Shown: positions 29,018 to 39,184, counted from the first letter of the stretch. The stretch: 64,000 nt of DNA from Caulobacter sp. (GCA_017744495.1 JAGIBE010000133.1:6998-70997); one strand, 5' to 3'. A program made the numbers and translations. Notes: generated from the letters alone by a model not told the origin.

Positions 29018-29567
29018 AGCCGTTTCCCCGCACAAGTCGCCCCCCGCGAGGGGCTTCGGTTATTCTTGTTTCAACGCCGATACGATTCCCCGCCTGCTTT
29101 TGCGACTTTCGTCAAAAACAGCGGAATACCGGCGAATGAGTTAGCGGTAACATCAGTATACAAAAGCGGTCAAGCGAACCAAAAGCGATTTTGACAGCGC
29201 TGTATCTGCCCATTTCTAATACAAATGGGCATAAACCTAGGCAAATAAGCGGGTTGCCGCTTTTTTGACGCAAAGGCCTTTTTCACAAGGCGGACAGGCT
29301 GTTGCAGTCCTGACACAGAACGGGGCGCCGCATTCCCGCGCCTCATCCGACCACGGCCGCTCACGCTGCCGTTGCGGAAACCACCTTACAGGCGAGATCG
29401 AACTCTTCCCAGGAAGCTCTACAAGAAAGCCCGTTGACGGGACCCGGAACGATGTTACCGGTATCGTGGGCTTTTCAGGCTAGCGGTCATTCGCTTGCCC
29501 GTCCGCCCGTGGACACCTCACGGGGCCGGCATCCTGCGATGGCGGCCCCGCTTTTCGTACGAGGGCT

Positions 29568-29624
29568 GGGGGCACACACTCATCCCGCGGCCTTCGCGAG
29601 GCGATGGGATGAGCGTGTGTCCCC
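29568..29624. repeat. Second copy of intergenic hairpin family: GGGGGCACACACTCATCCC ... GGGATGAGCGTGTGTCCCC
   Basis: 19-bp arms with 2 mismatches; shares the CACACTCATCCCGCGGCCT core with 22412-22478. Confidence 0.85.
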
Positions 29625-29629
29625 GATCG

Positions 29630-31285
29630 TTATCCCGCCGGATCCAGCTTCGACCACAACGCCCGCTCCGCCCCGAACCGATCGGGCACGACCGTGCACG
29701 CCACGTCCAACACCATGGTCTGGCGGCTCTTCAGGTCGTAGGCCGGCCACGCGGGCTGTCCCGGCGCCGAGGGCCGTCCGGACCGCGCGAAATTGGCCCA
29801 CATGGCGCTGATGTTCTTGGCCGCCGCGAAGCGGTCGGCGCGGTCGCCGGCCAGGGTGGTGGGCGAGGCCACGGTGTTGAACACCAGCGGGATGTCGCTG
29901 GCGTGCATGGCTCCCAACTCGATGTCGGTCCCCTCCATCTTGCGGTTGGAGCGGTAGGCGATGTTGTAGACATAGACCGGCGCGCGGCCCTGGACCGCCT
30001 TGCGCTCGGCGGTGACCACCGAGCCCGCACCCATGGCGTAGTAGCTGAGAGCCGCCAGGTAGAGGTCGCTCGGCGTCGCGCCCGGGCGGTCGGAGCGCAG
30101 GGTGTCGATCACCGCTTGCGTTTTGTCGCCCAGCCGGGGCGCCAGCCGCGCCTTCAGCCCCGCCTCGTCCAGTCGGAAGGCCTCGACGTCCTTGCTGGTC
30201 CAGGCGAAGAACGCCGCCTCACTGTCCAGCCAGCCGATCATCAGCGGCTTGTCGGCGGCGCTGGCCGGAGCGGTCGGGTCGAACGGATGATGGGGCAAGA
30301 GGTCGCCATCGACGATGGGACCGTAAGAGCCCGGATTGAGCGACTGGATGCCCTTCCATCCGCCGCTGTCGCCCGGATGCTTGGCCTGAAGCGCCTTCTG
30401 GGCGGCCAGGATCTGGGGCGCGGGGACGTCGAGCACCTTGCGCCAGTCGGCCGGAGCGATGCCCAGTTCCTGCAGGTAGAACCGCGTCGTCTGGGCGGCG
30501 ACATCGGGCGTGCCGATCCGCACCACCGGCCCGCTCTGGATGATCGCCTTGGAGAACAACGGCGCGGTCGAGGGCATGGCGTACAGGCACGAGGTCTTGG
30601 CCCCGCCCCCGCTCTCGCCGAAGATCGTGACGTTCTTCGGATCGCCGCCGAAGGCCTCGATGTTGCGGGCGACCCACTTCAGGGCCAGCACGATGTCGGA
30701 CAGGCCCTGGTTGCCGGATCCTGCGTATTCGGCCCCGCCCAGCTCGCCCAGGTACAGATAGCCCAGGACGCCCAGGCGATGGTTGTGGGCCACCACCACC
30801 ACATCGTGCTCACGCGCCAGGTTCGAGCCGTCCTGGGCCGTGCTGCCGCCCGAGCCGGTCGTGTAGCCGCCGCCGTGGCTGTAGAACATCACCGGCTTGC
30901 CCTTCCCCCCGCCGGCGGGCGTCCAGACGTTCAGCACCAGGCAGTCCTCGCCCGGGGCCGGCTCGTTCAGGCCGTAGACCGTGGTCGGGTCTTGCAGGGT
31001 AGGCGTGCCCAGCCGCGTGGCGTCCCGCACCCCGGTCCACGGAGCGACCGGCTTAGCCGGCTTGAAGCGGTCGGCGCCCGACACGCTCGCGCCGTAGGGC
31101 ACGCCCTTGTAGGCGTCGACGCCGCCGGCGCGCACGCCGCGCAGACGGCCCTCGGCGACCTCGATCTCGACCGTCTCCGACGGCGTGTCGGCGACAGCGA
31201 CCAGCGGCAGGATCAGGCTCCCGGCGACCGCCGCGCCGCCGGCCAGCAGGCGACGGCGGTCGATGTCGTTTTCGAAGGGCTTCAT
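29630..31285 (-). CDS. Type-B carboxylesterase family protein
   Basis: GVPYGAS, EDCLVLNVWTPA, FGESGGGAKT. Confidence 0.92.
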   Translation of the reverse strand: MKPFENDIDRRRLLAGGAAVAGSLILPLVAVADTPSETVEIEVAEGRLRGVRAGGVDAYKGVPYGASVSGADRFKPAKPVAPWTGVRDATRLGTPTLQDPTTVYGLNEPAPGEDCLVLNVWTPAGGGKGKPVMFYSHGGGYTTGSGGSTAQDGSNLAREHDVVVVAHNHRLGVLGYLYLGELGGAEYAGSGNQGLSDIVLALKWVARNIEAFGGDPKNVTIFGESGGGAKTSCLYAMPSTAPLFSKAIIQSGPVVRIGTPDVAAQTTRFYLQELGIAPADWRKVLDVPAPQILAAQKALQAKHPGDSGGWKGIQSLNPGSYGPIVDGDLLPHHPFDPTAPASAADKPLMIGWLDSEAAFFAWTSKDVEAFRLDEAGLKARLAPRLGDKTQAVIDTLRSDRPGATPSDLYLAALSYYAMGAGSVVTAERKAVQGRAPVYVYNIAYRSNRKMEGTDIELGAMHASDIPLVFNTVASPTTLAGDRADRFAAAKNISAMWANFARSGRPSAPGQPAWPAYDLKSRQTMVLDVACTVVPDRFGAERALWSKLDPAG

Positions 31286-31385
31286 GAACGCTTCCCCGTT
31301 CTCAAGCGGTCTTCGGCGGGCCGAAGTCCCGGTTCATCCTGCGTGACTGCGGGATCCGGCAGGACCCCGACCTTGGTCGAAGACC

Positions 31386-32342
31386 CTAGCGGCACATCTT
31401 GTCGAGTTCCGCTCCGCCCCAGGGCGGAGCCTGCGCCGGCAGCGCGACGCCCTTGACCTTGGCGGCCTCCTCCAGCGTCGTGGGGACGGCGGTCGCTTCC
31501 GTCTTGAAGTCGGCCGCGTAGAACCTGTCGCGCTCGGCTTCCCGGAGGCCGACGAAGCTGACGCCGTTGTCCTGGTACAGCTTCAGCAGCCTGGGCATCA
31601 TTCGCGCGTCGAAGGCGCCGGCGTGCATCAGCAGCACATAGGGGATGTCGCGGCCGTAGAGCTTGGCCGACAGGGCGCGCTCGAAGTCCAGGCTGTCCTT
31701 GGCGGCCTTCAAGTAGCTGGCCTCCAGAACCGTCACGGCCGCCATGTCGCCCTTGGCCATGCAGCGGGCGTAGGGCTCGTTCCAGGCGTAGTCGCCGAAG
31801 CTCATGGTCACGCTGGCGATGCGATAGCCGCGGGCCTTCAGCGCCTTGCGGGCGGCGGCGTGCTTCTCCGGGGTCTCGCCCTCGCTGAGGAACGGATAGC
31901 GCACCCACCGCCAGTCCTGGCCGGCCATGTGCTGCTCCAGCAGCGGCTCGTTGCGGACGAGGTCGGCTTCCCAGTCGGCAAGGCTGTTGGTGTTGAGATT
32001 GATGTGGGTCCAGGTGTGGTTGCCCAGCGGATGGCCGGCCGCGCGCCACAGCGACAGCACGCCGATCGAGTCCGGCTCGCGCTCCTCCTGCACGCCGTTG
32101 ATGAACCCGTAGACCGGACCCGTCTTGGCGTCGTGGAAGGCGGCCAGAAGCCGACCCGCCACTTCGATGCGGGTGACGCCGGGCGGCAGGGGCGCGTGGG
32201 CGGGCAGGTCGTCGAAGGTCAGGGCCATCTTCACCGGCGCGGCCGCTTGGGCGGCGCCCGCCACGGCCAGGACAGCCAGCGACGCCGTCCATCCAGCGAC
32301 CAGCCCTGCCCGCGCGCGTCGCGCGACGTCCCCGAGTCCCAT
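31386..32342 (-). CDS. Polysaccharide deacetylase (NodB-like) family protein
   Basis: LTFDDLPAH, GNHTWTHINLN blocks. Confidence 0.88.
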   Translation of the reverse strand: MGLGDVARRARAGLVAGWTASLAVLAVAGAAQAAAPVKMALTFDDLPAHAPLPPGVTRIEVAGRLLAAFHDAKTGPVYGFINGVQEEREPDSIGVLSLWRAAGHPLGNHTWTHINLNTNSLADWEADLVRNEPLLEQHMAGQDWRWVRYPFLSEGETPEKHAAARKALKARGYRIASVTMSFGDYAWNEPYARCMAKGDMAAVTVLEASYLKAAKDSLDFERALSAKLYGRDIPYVLLMHAGAFDARMMPRLLKLYQDNGVSFVGLREAERDRFYAADFKTEATAVPTTLEEAAKVKGVALPAQAPPWGGAELDKMCR

Positions 32343-32458
32343 GCGTCCTCCCGTTTCATTCCTGGCGAATGATAACGGTAACAGTTATGCCGCCCTTGGC
32401 CGCGACCGCAAGGCCGTTCCGTCGGTTCGGCGCACCGCGACCGTCGCCGCGGCAAAGC

Positions 32459-32488
32459 GAAAGGGCCCCCGCGAGGGAGCCCTTCCTT
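32459..32488 (-). terminator. Terminator-like hairpin downstream of outer-membrane protein gene
   Basis: On - strand AAGGGCTCCCTCGCGGGGGCCCTT followed by TCGCTTT. Confidence 0.6.
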
Positions 32489-32515
32489 CAGCGCCGCCTT
32501 GCAGGCGGCCTGTCG

Positions 32516-33280
32516 TCAGAACCGGTAGTCCAGGCCGACGCGGATCAGGTTGCCCCGCGTGTCGGCTTCGGAGCTGAGGGTGGCGTAGTTGCTGCCCACC
32601 GTGGTCTGGGACTTGACCGTGCCCAGGTTGGTGTAGAGCCACTCGCCCCGGATCGAGGTGTTGGGATTCAGCGCATAGGCGCCGCCCAGGCCGGCGGTCC
32701 AGCCGGTCTTGGTGTCGGACTCGCTGTTGGAGGCCGTGATCGGCGTGGCGCGTGTGTCGCTGTAGCTGGTGCTCAGCTTGATCTCCGACACGGCGACGCC
32801 CGCCGTCCCGTAGATCATGAAGCTGTCGGTGGCGTAGCCGATGCGCGGACGCAGGGTCCAGATCCAGTCGGTCTTGATCTTCTGCTGGATCGTGAAGGTG
32901 ATCGGCGGGGTGATCAACAGCGGCGACTGGAAGCTTTTCGAGCGGCTCTGCCCCATGTCGTAGAAGCCGACGTCGGTCTCCAGGCCGAACACCCAGGAAT
33001 CGACCTGGTAGTTGTAGCCGCCCTGGAGGCCGCCGCTGAAGCCGGTGTCGTTGTCCTTGGTCGATCCGATCGAATTGATCAGGGCCGCGTCGCCGGGCGG
33101 CATGATCACCGTGCCGTTGCCCGAAGCCGCCTTGATCTTCATGTGGGTGTCGGCCTTCGACCCACCGACGTTCGCGCCGATATAGAACCCGTTCCACGGA
33201 TTGTCCTGGGCGGCGGCGGCGCCGGCGGTGAGGACGGCGAAACCGAAAATCCCTACCACGGCAAGCTGCGTCTTGCTCAT
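32516..33280 (-). CDS. Outer-membrane beta-barrel (porin-like) protein
   Basis: Signal peptide ending AAAQDNPWNGFYIGANVGG; C-terminal GLDYRF. Confidence 0.9.
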   Translation of the reverse strand: MSKTQLAVVGIFGFAVLTAGAAAAQDNPWNGFYIGANVGGSKADTHMKIKAASGNGTVIMPPGDAALINSIGSTKDNDTGFSGGLQGGYNYQVDSWVFGLETDVGFYDMGQSRSKSFQSPLLITPPITFTIQQKIKTDWIWTLRPRIGYATDSFMIYGTAGVAVSEIKLSTSYSDTRATPITASNSESDTKTGWTAGLGGAYALNPNTSIRGEWLYTNLGTVKSQTTVGSNYATLSSEADTRGNLIRVGLDYRF

Positions 33281-33422
33281 GCTGTTCTCCAGAAAAGCGA
33301 GGGAGCCCCCTCGGGGCTATGCTTTCCCGGAACCTCGAATCGCCGGTATCGGGTGGACGCCTGATCGGCCGGGGGCATGAGACCGGAGGCGGCGCGCGGA
33401 AAGGACCGCGCGCCATGGGGCG

Positions 33423-34010
33423 TCATTCGACGATACGCAGCACCACGCGGCGGTTGGCCGCCAGATCCTCCGCCGTATTGCCGGTGGCGACCGGCTGCTC
33501 TTCGCCCCAGGACACCGTCTCCATGGCGACCAGGGGGATGCCCTGGCTGAACAGGAAACGGCGCACTTCCAGGGCGCGCTTTTCGCCCAGGACACGGTTC
33601 TTGTCGTTCTCGCCGCGCGGATCGGCGTGGCCGACGATCTCGATGAAGACCTTCTTGTTGTCGCCCTTCAGACGCTCGGCGAAGGCGGTCAGGGTGGCCT
33701 TGGCCTCGTCCGACAGCTCCCACTTGTTGGTGTCGAAGTTCACGAAATCGGTCTCGCTGACCACCGTGCGGGACATTTTGCCCTTGGCCAGGGCGTAGGC
33801 GTCATCGGCCCGCGTCTGAGCCGCCTGGGCAGCGCCGGCGACCTGGTCGACGCGCCCCGACAGGGCGGTGACCTTCGAGTCGACGGCGTCGACCCGGGTG
33901 TTCACGGCGGCCACGTGTTCGTCGACATACTGCTCGGTGGCGCAGCCGCTAAGGGCCAGCCCGCCGGCGATCACGGCGGCAGCCGCGACGCCCGATAGAA
34001 TATGACCCAT
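33423..34010 (-). CDS. OmpA-family lipoprotein
   Basis: Lipobox LALSGC; OmpA C domain VFIEIVGHADPRGENDKNRVLGEKRALEVRRFL. Confidence 0.93.
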   Translation of the reverse strand: MGHILSGVAAAAVIAGGLALSGCATEQYVDEHVAAVNTRVDAVDSKVTALSGRVDQVAGAAQAAQTRADDAYALAKGKMSRTVVSETDFVNFDTNKWELSDEAKATLTAFAERLKGDNKKVFIEIVGHADPRGENDKNRVLGEKRALEVRRFLFSQGIPLVAMETVSWGEEQPVATGNTAEDLAANRRVVLRIVE

Positions 34011-34072
34011 CTTGGATCTCCCAGCTCTTTGCAAAACTCGATGAGGAGTTTGGCGCCGGGGCGGACAAGACC

Positions 34073-34091
34073 TATCAGGTGTAGACCTGAG
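34073..34091. promoter_or_regulatory. Candidate operator TATCAGGTGTAGACCTGAG upstream of OmpA-family gene
   Basis: Near-palindrome shared (15/19 identical, differing only in the centre) with 39296-39314. Confidence 0.6.
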
Positions 34092-34130
34092 CCTAGATCT
34101 CAGTTCACCCGAAACTGGACCTCTGGATTC

Positions 34131-35219
34131 CTATGGCCGCGCGTTCGCCTGTTCCCAGGCCCGCACCTTGACCCGGGCAGCGTCGAAAAGACGCTGATAA
34201 TTGCCGTTCAGAACCTTCTCGCGCGCCTCGGGCGTCAGCTTGGCCCACAGCGGCTTGTAGGTCTCGTAGACGGCGAAATATTGCTCGGGGGAGCGGGGCG
34301 CGACCACGTCGCTGCCGAACAGGAAACGGTCCGGGTATTTGTTGATCAGGGCCGCCGCCAGGGTCGAGGTCTCGTCGGTCGCCACCAGGTACTTGGCCAC
34401 CTCGTCCCACGAGATGTCGAAGTTGACGTTCTTCATGGCCGGGTTGGCGAGGATCTCCTCCAGATAGGTCGCTTCGGACTTCACCGGCTGGACGATCCGC
34501 CCCATGCCCGCATGGGCCCAGATGATCGTCGTATTGGGATGGCGGGCGTAAAGCGCCGTCAGCTGGTCGAAATAGCCCCGGACCTTGGCGTCCTTGGTGA
34601 AGGGCCGGACCATGTCGTTGTGCAGGATGACCACCAGCCCCGCCTGTCCGGCGAAGTCCAGCAGGCGGTCCAGCGACGGGTCGGTCAGGCTGGCCCCGCC
34701 GCCGGCGATCTTGGGCGAGACGAACTCCTTGTGCACCGAGAACTCGCCGATCCCGGTGAACACCCCGGGGAACAGGGTCAGCACCCGACGCACGTGATCG
34801 GCGGCGTACATGTCGGCCGGGTTGAAGCCGGTGATCATCGGATCGACCCGCCTCTGCTGCTCCGGCGTCAGCGCGCGGTATTGCAGGGCGATCTGGGCGT
34901 CGGTGAACGAGTAGTAGTAGAGCGGCGCGTCGGCCTCGAGATAGTAGCTGGGCGCGATATTCCCGCTCTCGCGGTACGACCACTCTTGCTGCAGCGGAAT
35001 GCCGAACAGGGTGGTGCGGCACACCCGGTCGCCCATCAGCTTCAGCACCTCGCCGGCCGAGGGCCCCTCCTGGATGTAGTTGGTCAGGTGGAAGTGGCTG
35101 TCGCTGAACTGGCAGCTTTTCGGGGTCTGCACGGTCTGAGCCGAGGCGTAGCCGGCGACCAGCGCCCAAACCGCGAAAAGGGACGCCAGGCCCGAGGCGG
35201 CGAAGAGTCGGCGAGGCAT
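34131..35219 (-). CDS. Secreted amidohydrolase / TIM-barrel metal-dependent hydrolase
   Basis: FSDSHFHLTNYI, VVILHNDMV, TIIWAHAG, FLFGSDVV. Confidence 0.88.
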   Translation of the reverse strand: MPRRLFAASGLASLFAVWALVAGYASAQTVQTPKSCQFSDSHFHLTNYIQEGPSAGEVLKLMGDRVCRTTLFGIPLQQEWSYRESGNIAPSYYLEADAPLYYYSFTDAQIALQYRALTPEQQRRVDPMITGFNPADMYAADHVRRVLTLFPGVFTGIGEFSVHKEFVSPKIAGGGASLTDPSLDRLLDFAGQAGLVVILHNDMVRPFTKDAKVRGYFDQLTALYARHPNTTIIWAHAGMGRIVQPVKSEATYLEEILANPAMKNVNFDISWDEVAKYLVATDETSTLAAALINKYPDRFLFGSDVVAPRSPEQYFAVYETYKPLWAKLTPEAREKVLNGNYQRLFDAARVKVRAWEQANARP

Positions 35220-35234
35220 CGAGACCTCCTGGTC

Positions 35235-36857
35235 CTAGAAGGCGAGGGAGAAGTCCGTGACGAAGGTGAAGCCGTTGCCGCCCACCGGGACGGGGTAGGC
35301 CGTGTAGCCGACCGGCGAGTTCTTGACCCAAAGGGCCATGGCGTTCACCCGAAGATCCCGCCGCTGGAGGGGGAAGTAGTTGATGCCCAGGGCCAGGTCG
35401 TTGGGATTGCCATACTGGCCCCAGATCTGGGAGCCCGAAGCGTAGACCTGCAGCGTCTTGGGGATGACCATGGCCGAGGCCTGCAGCGAGTAGCCGTGGT
35501 CGTACAGGCTGGTCCAGGGCATGGTCCCCTCGACCTTGAAGTTGTCGAGCCAGCGCGCGTAGTACTCCGCCTCGACCGCATAGCCCTTGTATTTGAAGGC
35601 CGCGTCGAAGGCCGCCATCTGGTAGCGCGCCTCCAGGATCCGATTGCAACCGACGCTCTTCTGCTCGCACGCATTGGACTGGCCGCCCGTGTTGAAGGCC
35701 GTGGAGCTGAACAGCAGTGTGCCGTCGGACAAGCGGATCTGGGTATTCTCGATCGAGTCCGTGCCGGGCTGCGACTGCGGGTCTTCCGTGCTGCGCGTGT
35801 AGTGAGCGCTGAACAGGGTGGCGAGCTTCTGGTGCTGCTCGAAGTCGCCGTAGCCGTTGGCCGGACCGAACTCGCCGGTGGTCGGCATCCAGGTCAGGGC
35901 GGCGGACCAGGTGTTGGGCTTGGCGTCCAGCTGGCGGGCCTGCACGCCCAGGGCGCTCAGGTTGTTGGCCACCATCACGCGGTATTCCAGGCCCTTGGCG
36001 ATCTTGCCCTCAGCCCAGATGCCCTGGGTGTAGGAGCCCCGGAAGAACTCGTCGGCGATCGGCCGGTTGTCGTTGCGCAGCCAGTACGGGAAGGTCCGGT
36101 TGGTCGAGCGGGTCGACGGCACCGAGTGGATGCCGAAATAGACCTTCAGCCAGTCGGCGAACGTCCAGTTGATGTTGCCGGCGACCACGACCTGGGCGCC
36201 CAGGCCCTGGCTGGCCTGCGAGGTCCAGACATAGGCGTTGTAGCCGAAGCGCGGATCGAACAGCCAGCCGCGCAGGGTGATCTGCACCTTGGCCAGCTGG
36301 AAGTCCTCGCGCGGGGTGACGTCGAAATTCTGGCCGAACGCGCTGGTGTAGGTCTTGTCCATCCCGTGCTGGTTCAGGTAGCGCAGGTAGCTGACCAGGC
36401 CGAGATCGACTTCGCCGGCGTCGGACCGCATCACGATCACGCCCTTGCCGGGCTCGAAGCCGCCCCAGCGGGCGCCGGGCTCGGGCCCCTCGGGCGAGCG
36501 CGCGGGCAGACGCACGATGTCTTCGCCGCCCGACGAGGTCGGGCTCGGCGGAGGGGGCGCCTGGCCGGCGGCCCACGAGAGCTGAGCGTCCAGGGCGTCG
36601 ATGCGCTTGGCCCGCGCGGCCTCGGCCGCCTTGGCCGCCTCGTTCTCGGCCTTGAGGGCCTGGAGCTCGCGGCGCATGGCCGCCAGGTCCTCGGGGCTGG
36701 CGGCGGGCGGCGGCGGGATCGCCGTGGACATCGCCTCCTGCGCCAGGACCGGGCTCGCCGCGCCCGCCAGCATCAAGCCGGCGGCGGCGCAGGCGAAGGC
36801 GGTCGCGGCGCCGGACCAGCCCCGGCGCCGATACGCTGAGCGTCGCATGGACTTCAC
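35235..36857 (-). CDS. Outer-membrane porin
   Basis: Signal peptide, N-terminal coiled-coil-like ALKAENEAAKAAEAARAKRIDALDAQ, strand-rich body, C-terminal FSLAF. Confidence 0.8.
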   Translation of the reverse strand: MKSMRRSAYRRRGWSGAATAFACAAAGLMLAGAASPVLAQEAMSTAIPPPPAASPEDLAAMRRELQALKAENEAAKAAEAARAKRIDALDAQLSWAAGQAPPPPSPTSSGGEDIVRLPARSPEGPEPGARWGGFEPGKGVIVMRSDAGEVDLGLVSYLRYLNQHGMDKTYTSAFGQNFDVTPREDFQLAKVQITLRGWLFDPRFGYNAYVWTSQASQGLGAQVVVAGNINWTFADWLKVYFGIHSVPSTRSTNRTFPYWLRNDNRPIADEFFRGSYTQGIWAEGKIAKGLEYRVMVANNLSALGVQARQLDAKPNTWSAALTWMPTTGEFGPANGYGDFEQHQKLATLFSAHYTRSTEDPQSQPGTDSIENTQIRLSDGTLLFSSTAFNTGGQSNACEQKSVGCNRILEARYQMAAFDAAFKYKGYAVEAEYYARWLDNFKVEGTMPWTSLYDHGYSLQASAMVIPKTLQVYASGSQIWGQYGNPNDLALGINYFPLQRRDLRVNAMALWVKNSPVGYTAYPVPVGGNGFTFVTDFSLAF

Positions 36858-36867
36858 CTCGTCCCGG

Positions 36868-37929
36868 TCAGACCGGCTTGGCGTCGTAAGGATTGCCGCC
36901 GAGGGCGTTGGAGATGTCGATGATCGCCTTCTGGCCGCGCACGCTGTTGCCGGCCGCGTCCAGCGGCGGCGCGAAGGTGCCGATCCCGAACTTGCCCGGC
37001 GACACCGCGATCAGCCCGCCGCCGACACCGCTCTTGGCGGGCAGACCGGTGTGGAACAGCCACTTGCCGCTGTCGTCATAGAGGCCGGCGGTGGCCATCA
37101 CCGCCAGCAGGCGAGAGACGTGCTTGGGGTCGATCACCTGCTTCTTGGTCAGCGGGTTCTTGCCGCCGTTGGCCAGGGTGGCGGCCATGTTGCCCAGGTC
37201 CTTGGCGTTGACGGCGATGGCGCACTGGCGCGTGTAGATGTCGGTGGCCACCAGCGGGTCGCTCTTGAACCGCTCATAGGCCCACATCAGGGCGCCGATG
37301 GCCCGGTTGCGCTGGTTGGTGGCGGCCTCGGACTTGTAGACCTCCTCGTCGACCGTCAGCTGGCGGCCGGCGAAATCGGAGTGCAGGGCCAGGATCTTCT
37401 TCCAGACCTCGTCGGGCGTGCCCTTGACCAGGCCCGTGGTGGCGATGGCGCCCGGATTGACCAGGGGGTTCATCTCCTTGCCGCGGTACTGCTCGATCGC
37501 GGTGATCGAGTTGAACACCTGGCCGGTGGCGTCGACGCCGATGTCGTCCTCGACGTAGTCTTCGCCCAGTTCCTGGAACACCAGGGCCAGGGTGAAGACC
37601 TTGGAGATCGACTGGATCGAGAACTTCGGCTCGATGTCGCCGGCGGTGGCCAGCTCGCCCTTCGGCGTGGCCAGGGCGATGCCGAAATAGTTCGACGGCA
37701 CATTGGCCAGGGCCGGGATGTAGTCGGCGTTCTTGCCTTCTTGCAGACCCTTGTACTTGTCGTAGGCGGCCTTGACGGCGGCCGTCGCGGCGCCGGCGGC
37801 TTGGGCCTGGGCGAACGGCGGGGCCGCGGCCAGGCCGGCGCCAGCTGTCAGGCCGAAGCCCAGAGCGGCCAGGCCGCGGGCTAGGTCGCGGCGGGAAGCG
37901 TTGGCTTGCATCATCGGATCGTCTCCCAT
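36868..37929 (-). CDS. glsA: Glutaminase A with N-terminal export-like signal
   Basis: FSIQSISKVFTLALVFQELG, MNPLVNPGAI, KSGVGGGLIAV; N-terminus ASRRDLARGLAALGFGLTAGAGLAAAPPFAQAQA. Confidence 0.92.
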   Translation of the reverse strand: MGDDPMMQANASRRDLARGLAALGFGLTAGAGLAAAPPFAQAQAAGAATAAVKAAYDKYKGLQEGKNADYIPALANVPSNYFGIALATPKGELATAGDIEPKFSIQSISKVFTLALVFQELGEDYVEDDIGVDATGQVFNSITAIEQYRGKEMNPLVNPGAIATTGLVKGTPDEVWKKILALHSDFAGRQLTVDEEVYKSEAATNQRNRAIGALMWAYERFKSDPLVATDIYTRQCAIAVNAKDLGNMAATLANGGKNPLTKKQVIDPKHVSRLLAVMATAGLYDDSGKWLFHTGLPAKSGVGGGLIAVSPGKFGIGTFAPPLDAAGNSVRGQKAIIDISNALGGNPYDAKPV

Positions 37930-37936
37930 CCGCCGC

Positions 37937-39184
37937 TTAGCGGAAATCCTTGCTGGAGAAGCTGTACTTGAACGACACCTGCACCCGCAGGTCGTCGCCC
38001 TTGTTGTCGTTGAAGTCCTCGCGCTGGCCCCACAGCAGTTCCCCGCCGATCAGGATGCGGGGGTCGGGCGTGTAGAGCAGATTGGCCGAGGCGTACTGGC
38101 CGGCCTTGTAGGCCGTCGGCTCCTGGAAGTCGGTGTTGTCGACCTTGGTCAGGCTGTAGCCGATCGAACTGGACCACTGGTCGTTCCAGTAGTGGTCGTA
38201 ATAGGCGGTCAGGCCCAGCAGCGGCAGCACGTCGCCACGCAATGATCCGGGCGGCGGCGGGGTGGGAACCGGCGGGGTCACCCCCTTGGCCAGTTCCGGC
38301 CCCAGGTCGGTGCCGCCGTCGTTCATGTAGCTGGCGATGCCTTCGCCATAGACGACGCCCAGGTGGACGACATCCTTGGCCCCGACCTTGACGTTGGACG
38401 TGGCGTTCACGCCCCAACCCAGCTTGGTGTTCTTGGGCTTATTGTCGGGCGTGCCAGCGGTGTCGTAGCCGACGCGCCGCAGGATGCCGGCCAGTTGCAC
38501 GTGGCCCCAGTCGCCTTGATAGCGGTAGTGACCTGTCAGGTCGGGCAGGCTTTCGTCGCCCCGGATATTGGCGCCGAGCTCCGGCGAGACCGTGCGGATA
38601 TTGCCGGTGTCGATATCGTTGCTGGGCTTCTCGACCGCGATCGCGAACTGGCTGGCGCCGGAGGTGAAGGTGTAGCGGATCTGCGGGTTGCGCAGGAACA
38701 CCATCCCCGTGGGCCCCCAGTATTCGATGGTGTTGGGGAAGATGTCGCCGTCCATGAACACGCTGTTGGTCTGGCCCGCCAGCACTGGACCCCACGACCC
38801 GTAGGCGTGGCGCAGGCGGAACGTGGTCTGGCCGGCGTCACCGCCGACCCCGAACAGGTCGAATTCGAACTTCACGAACAGCGGCTTGCCGGCGATGTCC
38901 TGCTGGGCCTTCACGCCGAACCGGCTCTGCTTGACGCTGATCGAGGTCTGGCCGTTGTCGCCGAAGGTTCCCTGGGTCGTCGGGATCTTCGACGGCCTCA
39001 GGGCGTCGTCCCAGTTCGGATCCACACGATTGAAGTCCTGGGTGAAGTCGACCTGGGCGAAGCCGTAGACCTCGAAGCTCGGAGCATCCTGGGCTCGCGC
39101 CACCCCGGCGACGCCGGCCAGAACACCCGTCAGCGCGGTCGCGGCCAGCAGATGCGGCCCAAGGCGCCCATAGGGAGTCTTCAT
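37937..39184 (-). CDS. DcaP-like trimeric porin family protein
   Basis: MKTPYGRLGPHLLAATALTGVLAGVAGVARAQDAPSFEVYGFAQVDFTQDFNRVDPNWDDALRPSKIPT; FRLRHAYGSWGPVLAGQTNSVFMD. Confidence 0.85.
   Translation of the reverse strand: MKTPYGRLGPHLLAATALTGVLAGVAGVARAQDAPSFEVYGFAQVDFTQDFNRVDPNWDDALRPSKIPTTQGTFGDNGQTSISVKQSRFGVKAQQDIAGKPLFVKFEFDLFGVGGDAGQTTFRLRHAYGSWGPVLAGQTNSVFMDGDIFPNTIEYWGPTGMVFLRNPQIRYTFTSGASQFAIAVEKPSNDIDTGNIRTVSPELGANIRGDESLPDLTGHYRYQGDWGHVQLAGILRRVGYDTAGTPDNKPKNTKLGWGVNATSNVKVGAKDVVHLGVVYGEGIASYMNDGGTDLGPELAKGVTPPVPTPPPPGSLRGDVLPLLGLTAYYDHYWNDQWSSSIGYSLTKVDNTDFQEPTAYKAGQYASANLLYTPDPRILIGGELLWGQREDFNDNKGDDLRVQVSFKYSFSSKDFR

Noticed and set aside
25967-29194. 1075-aa plus-strand ORF
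   Set aside because: Antisense to the second TonB receptor; no signal peptide or recognisable domain
34002-36839. 945-aa plus-strand ORF
   Set aside because: Antisense to amidohydrolase and porin genes; mirror composition
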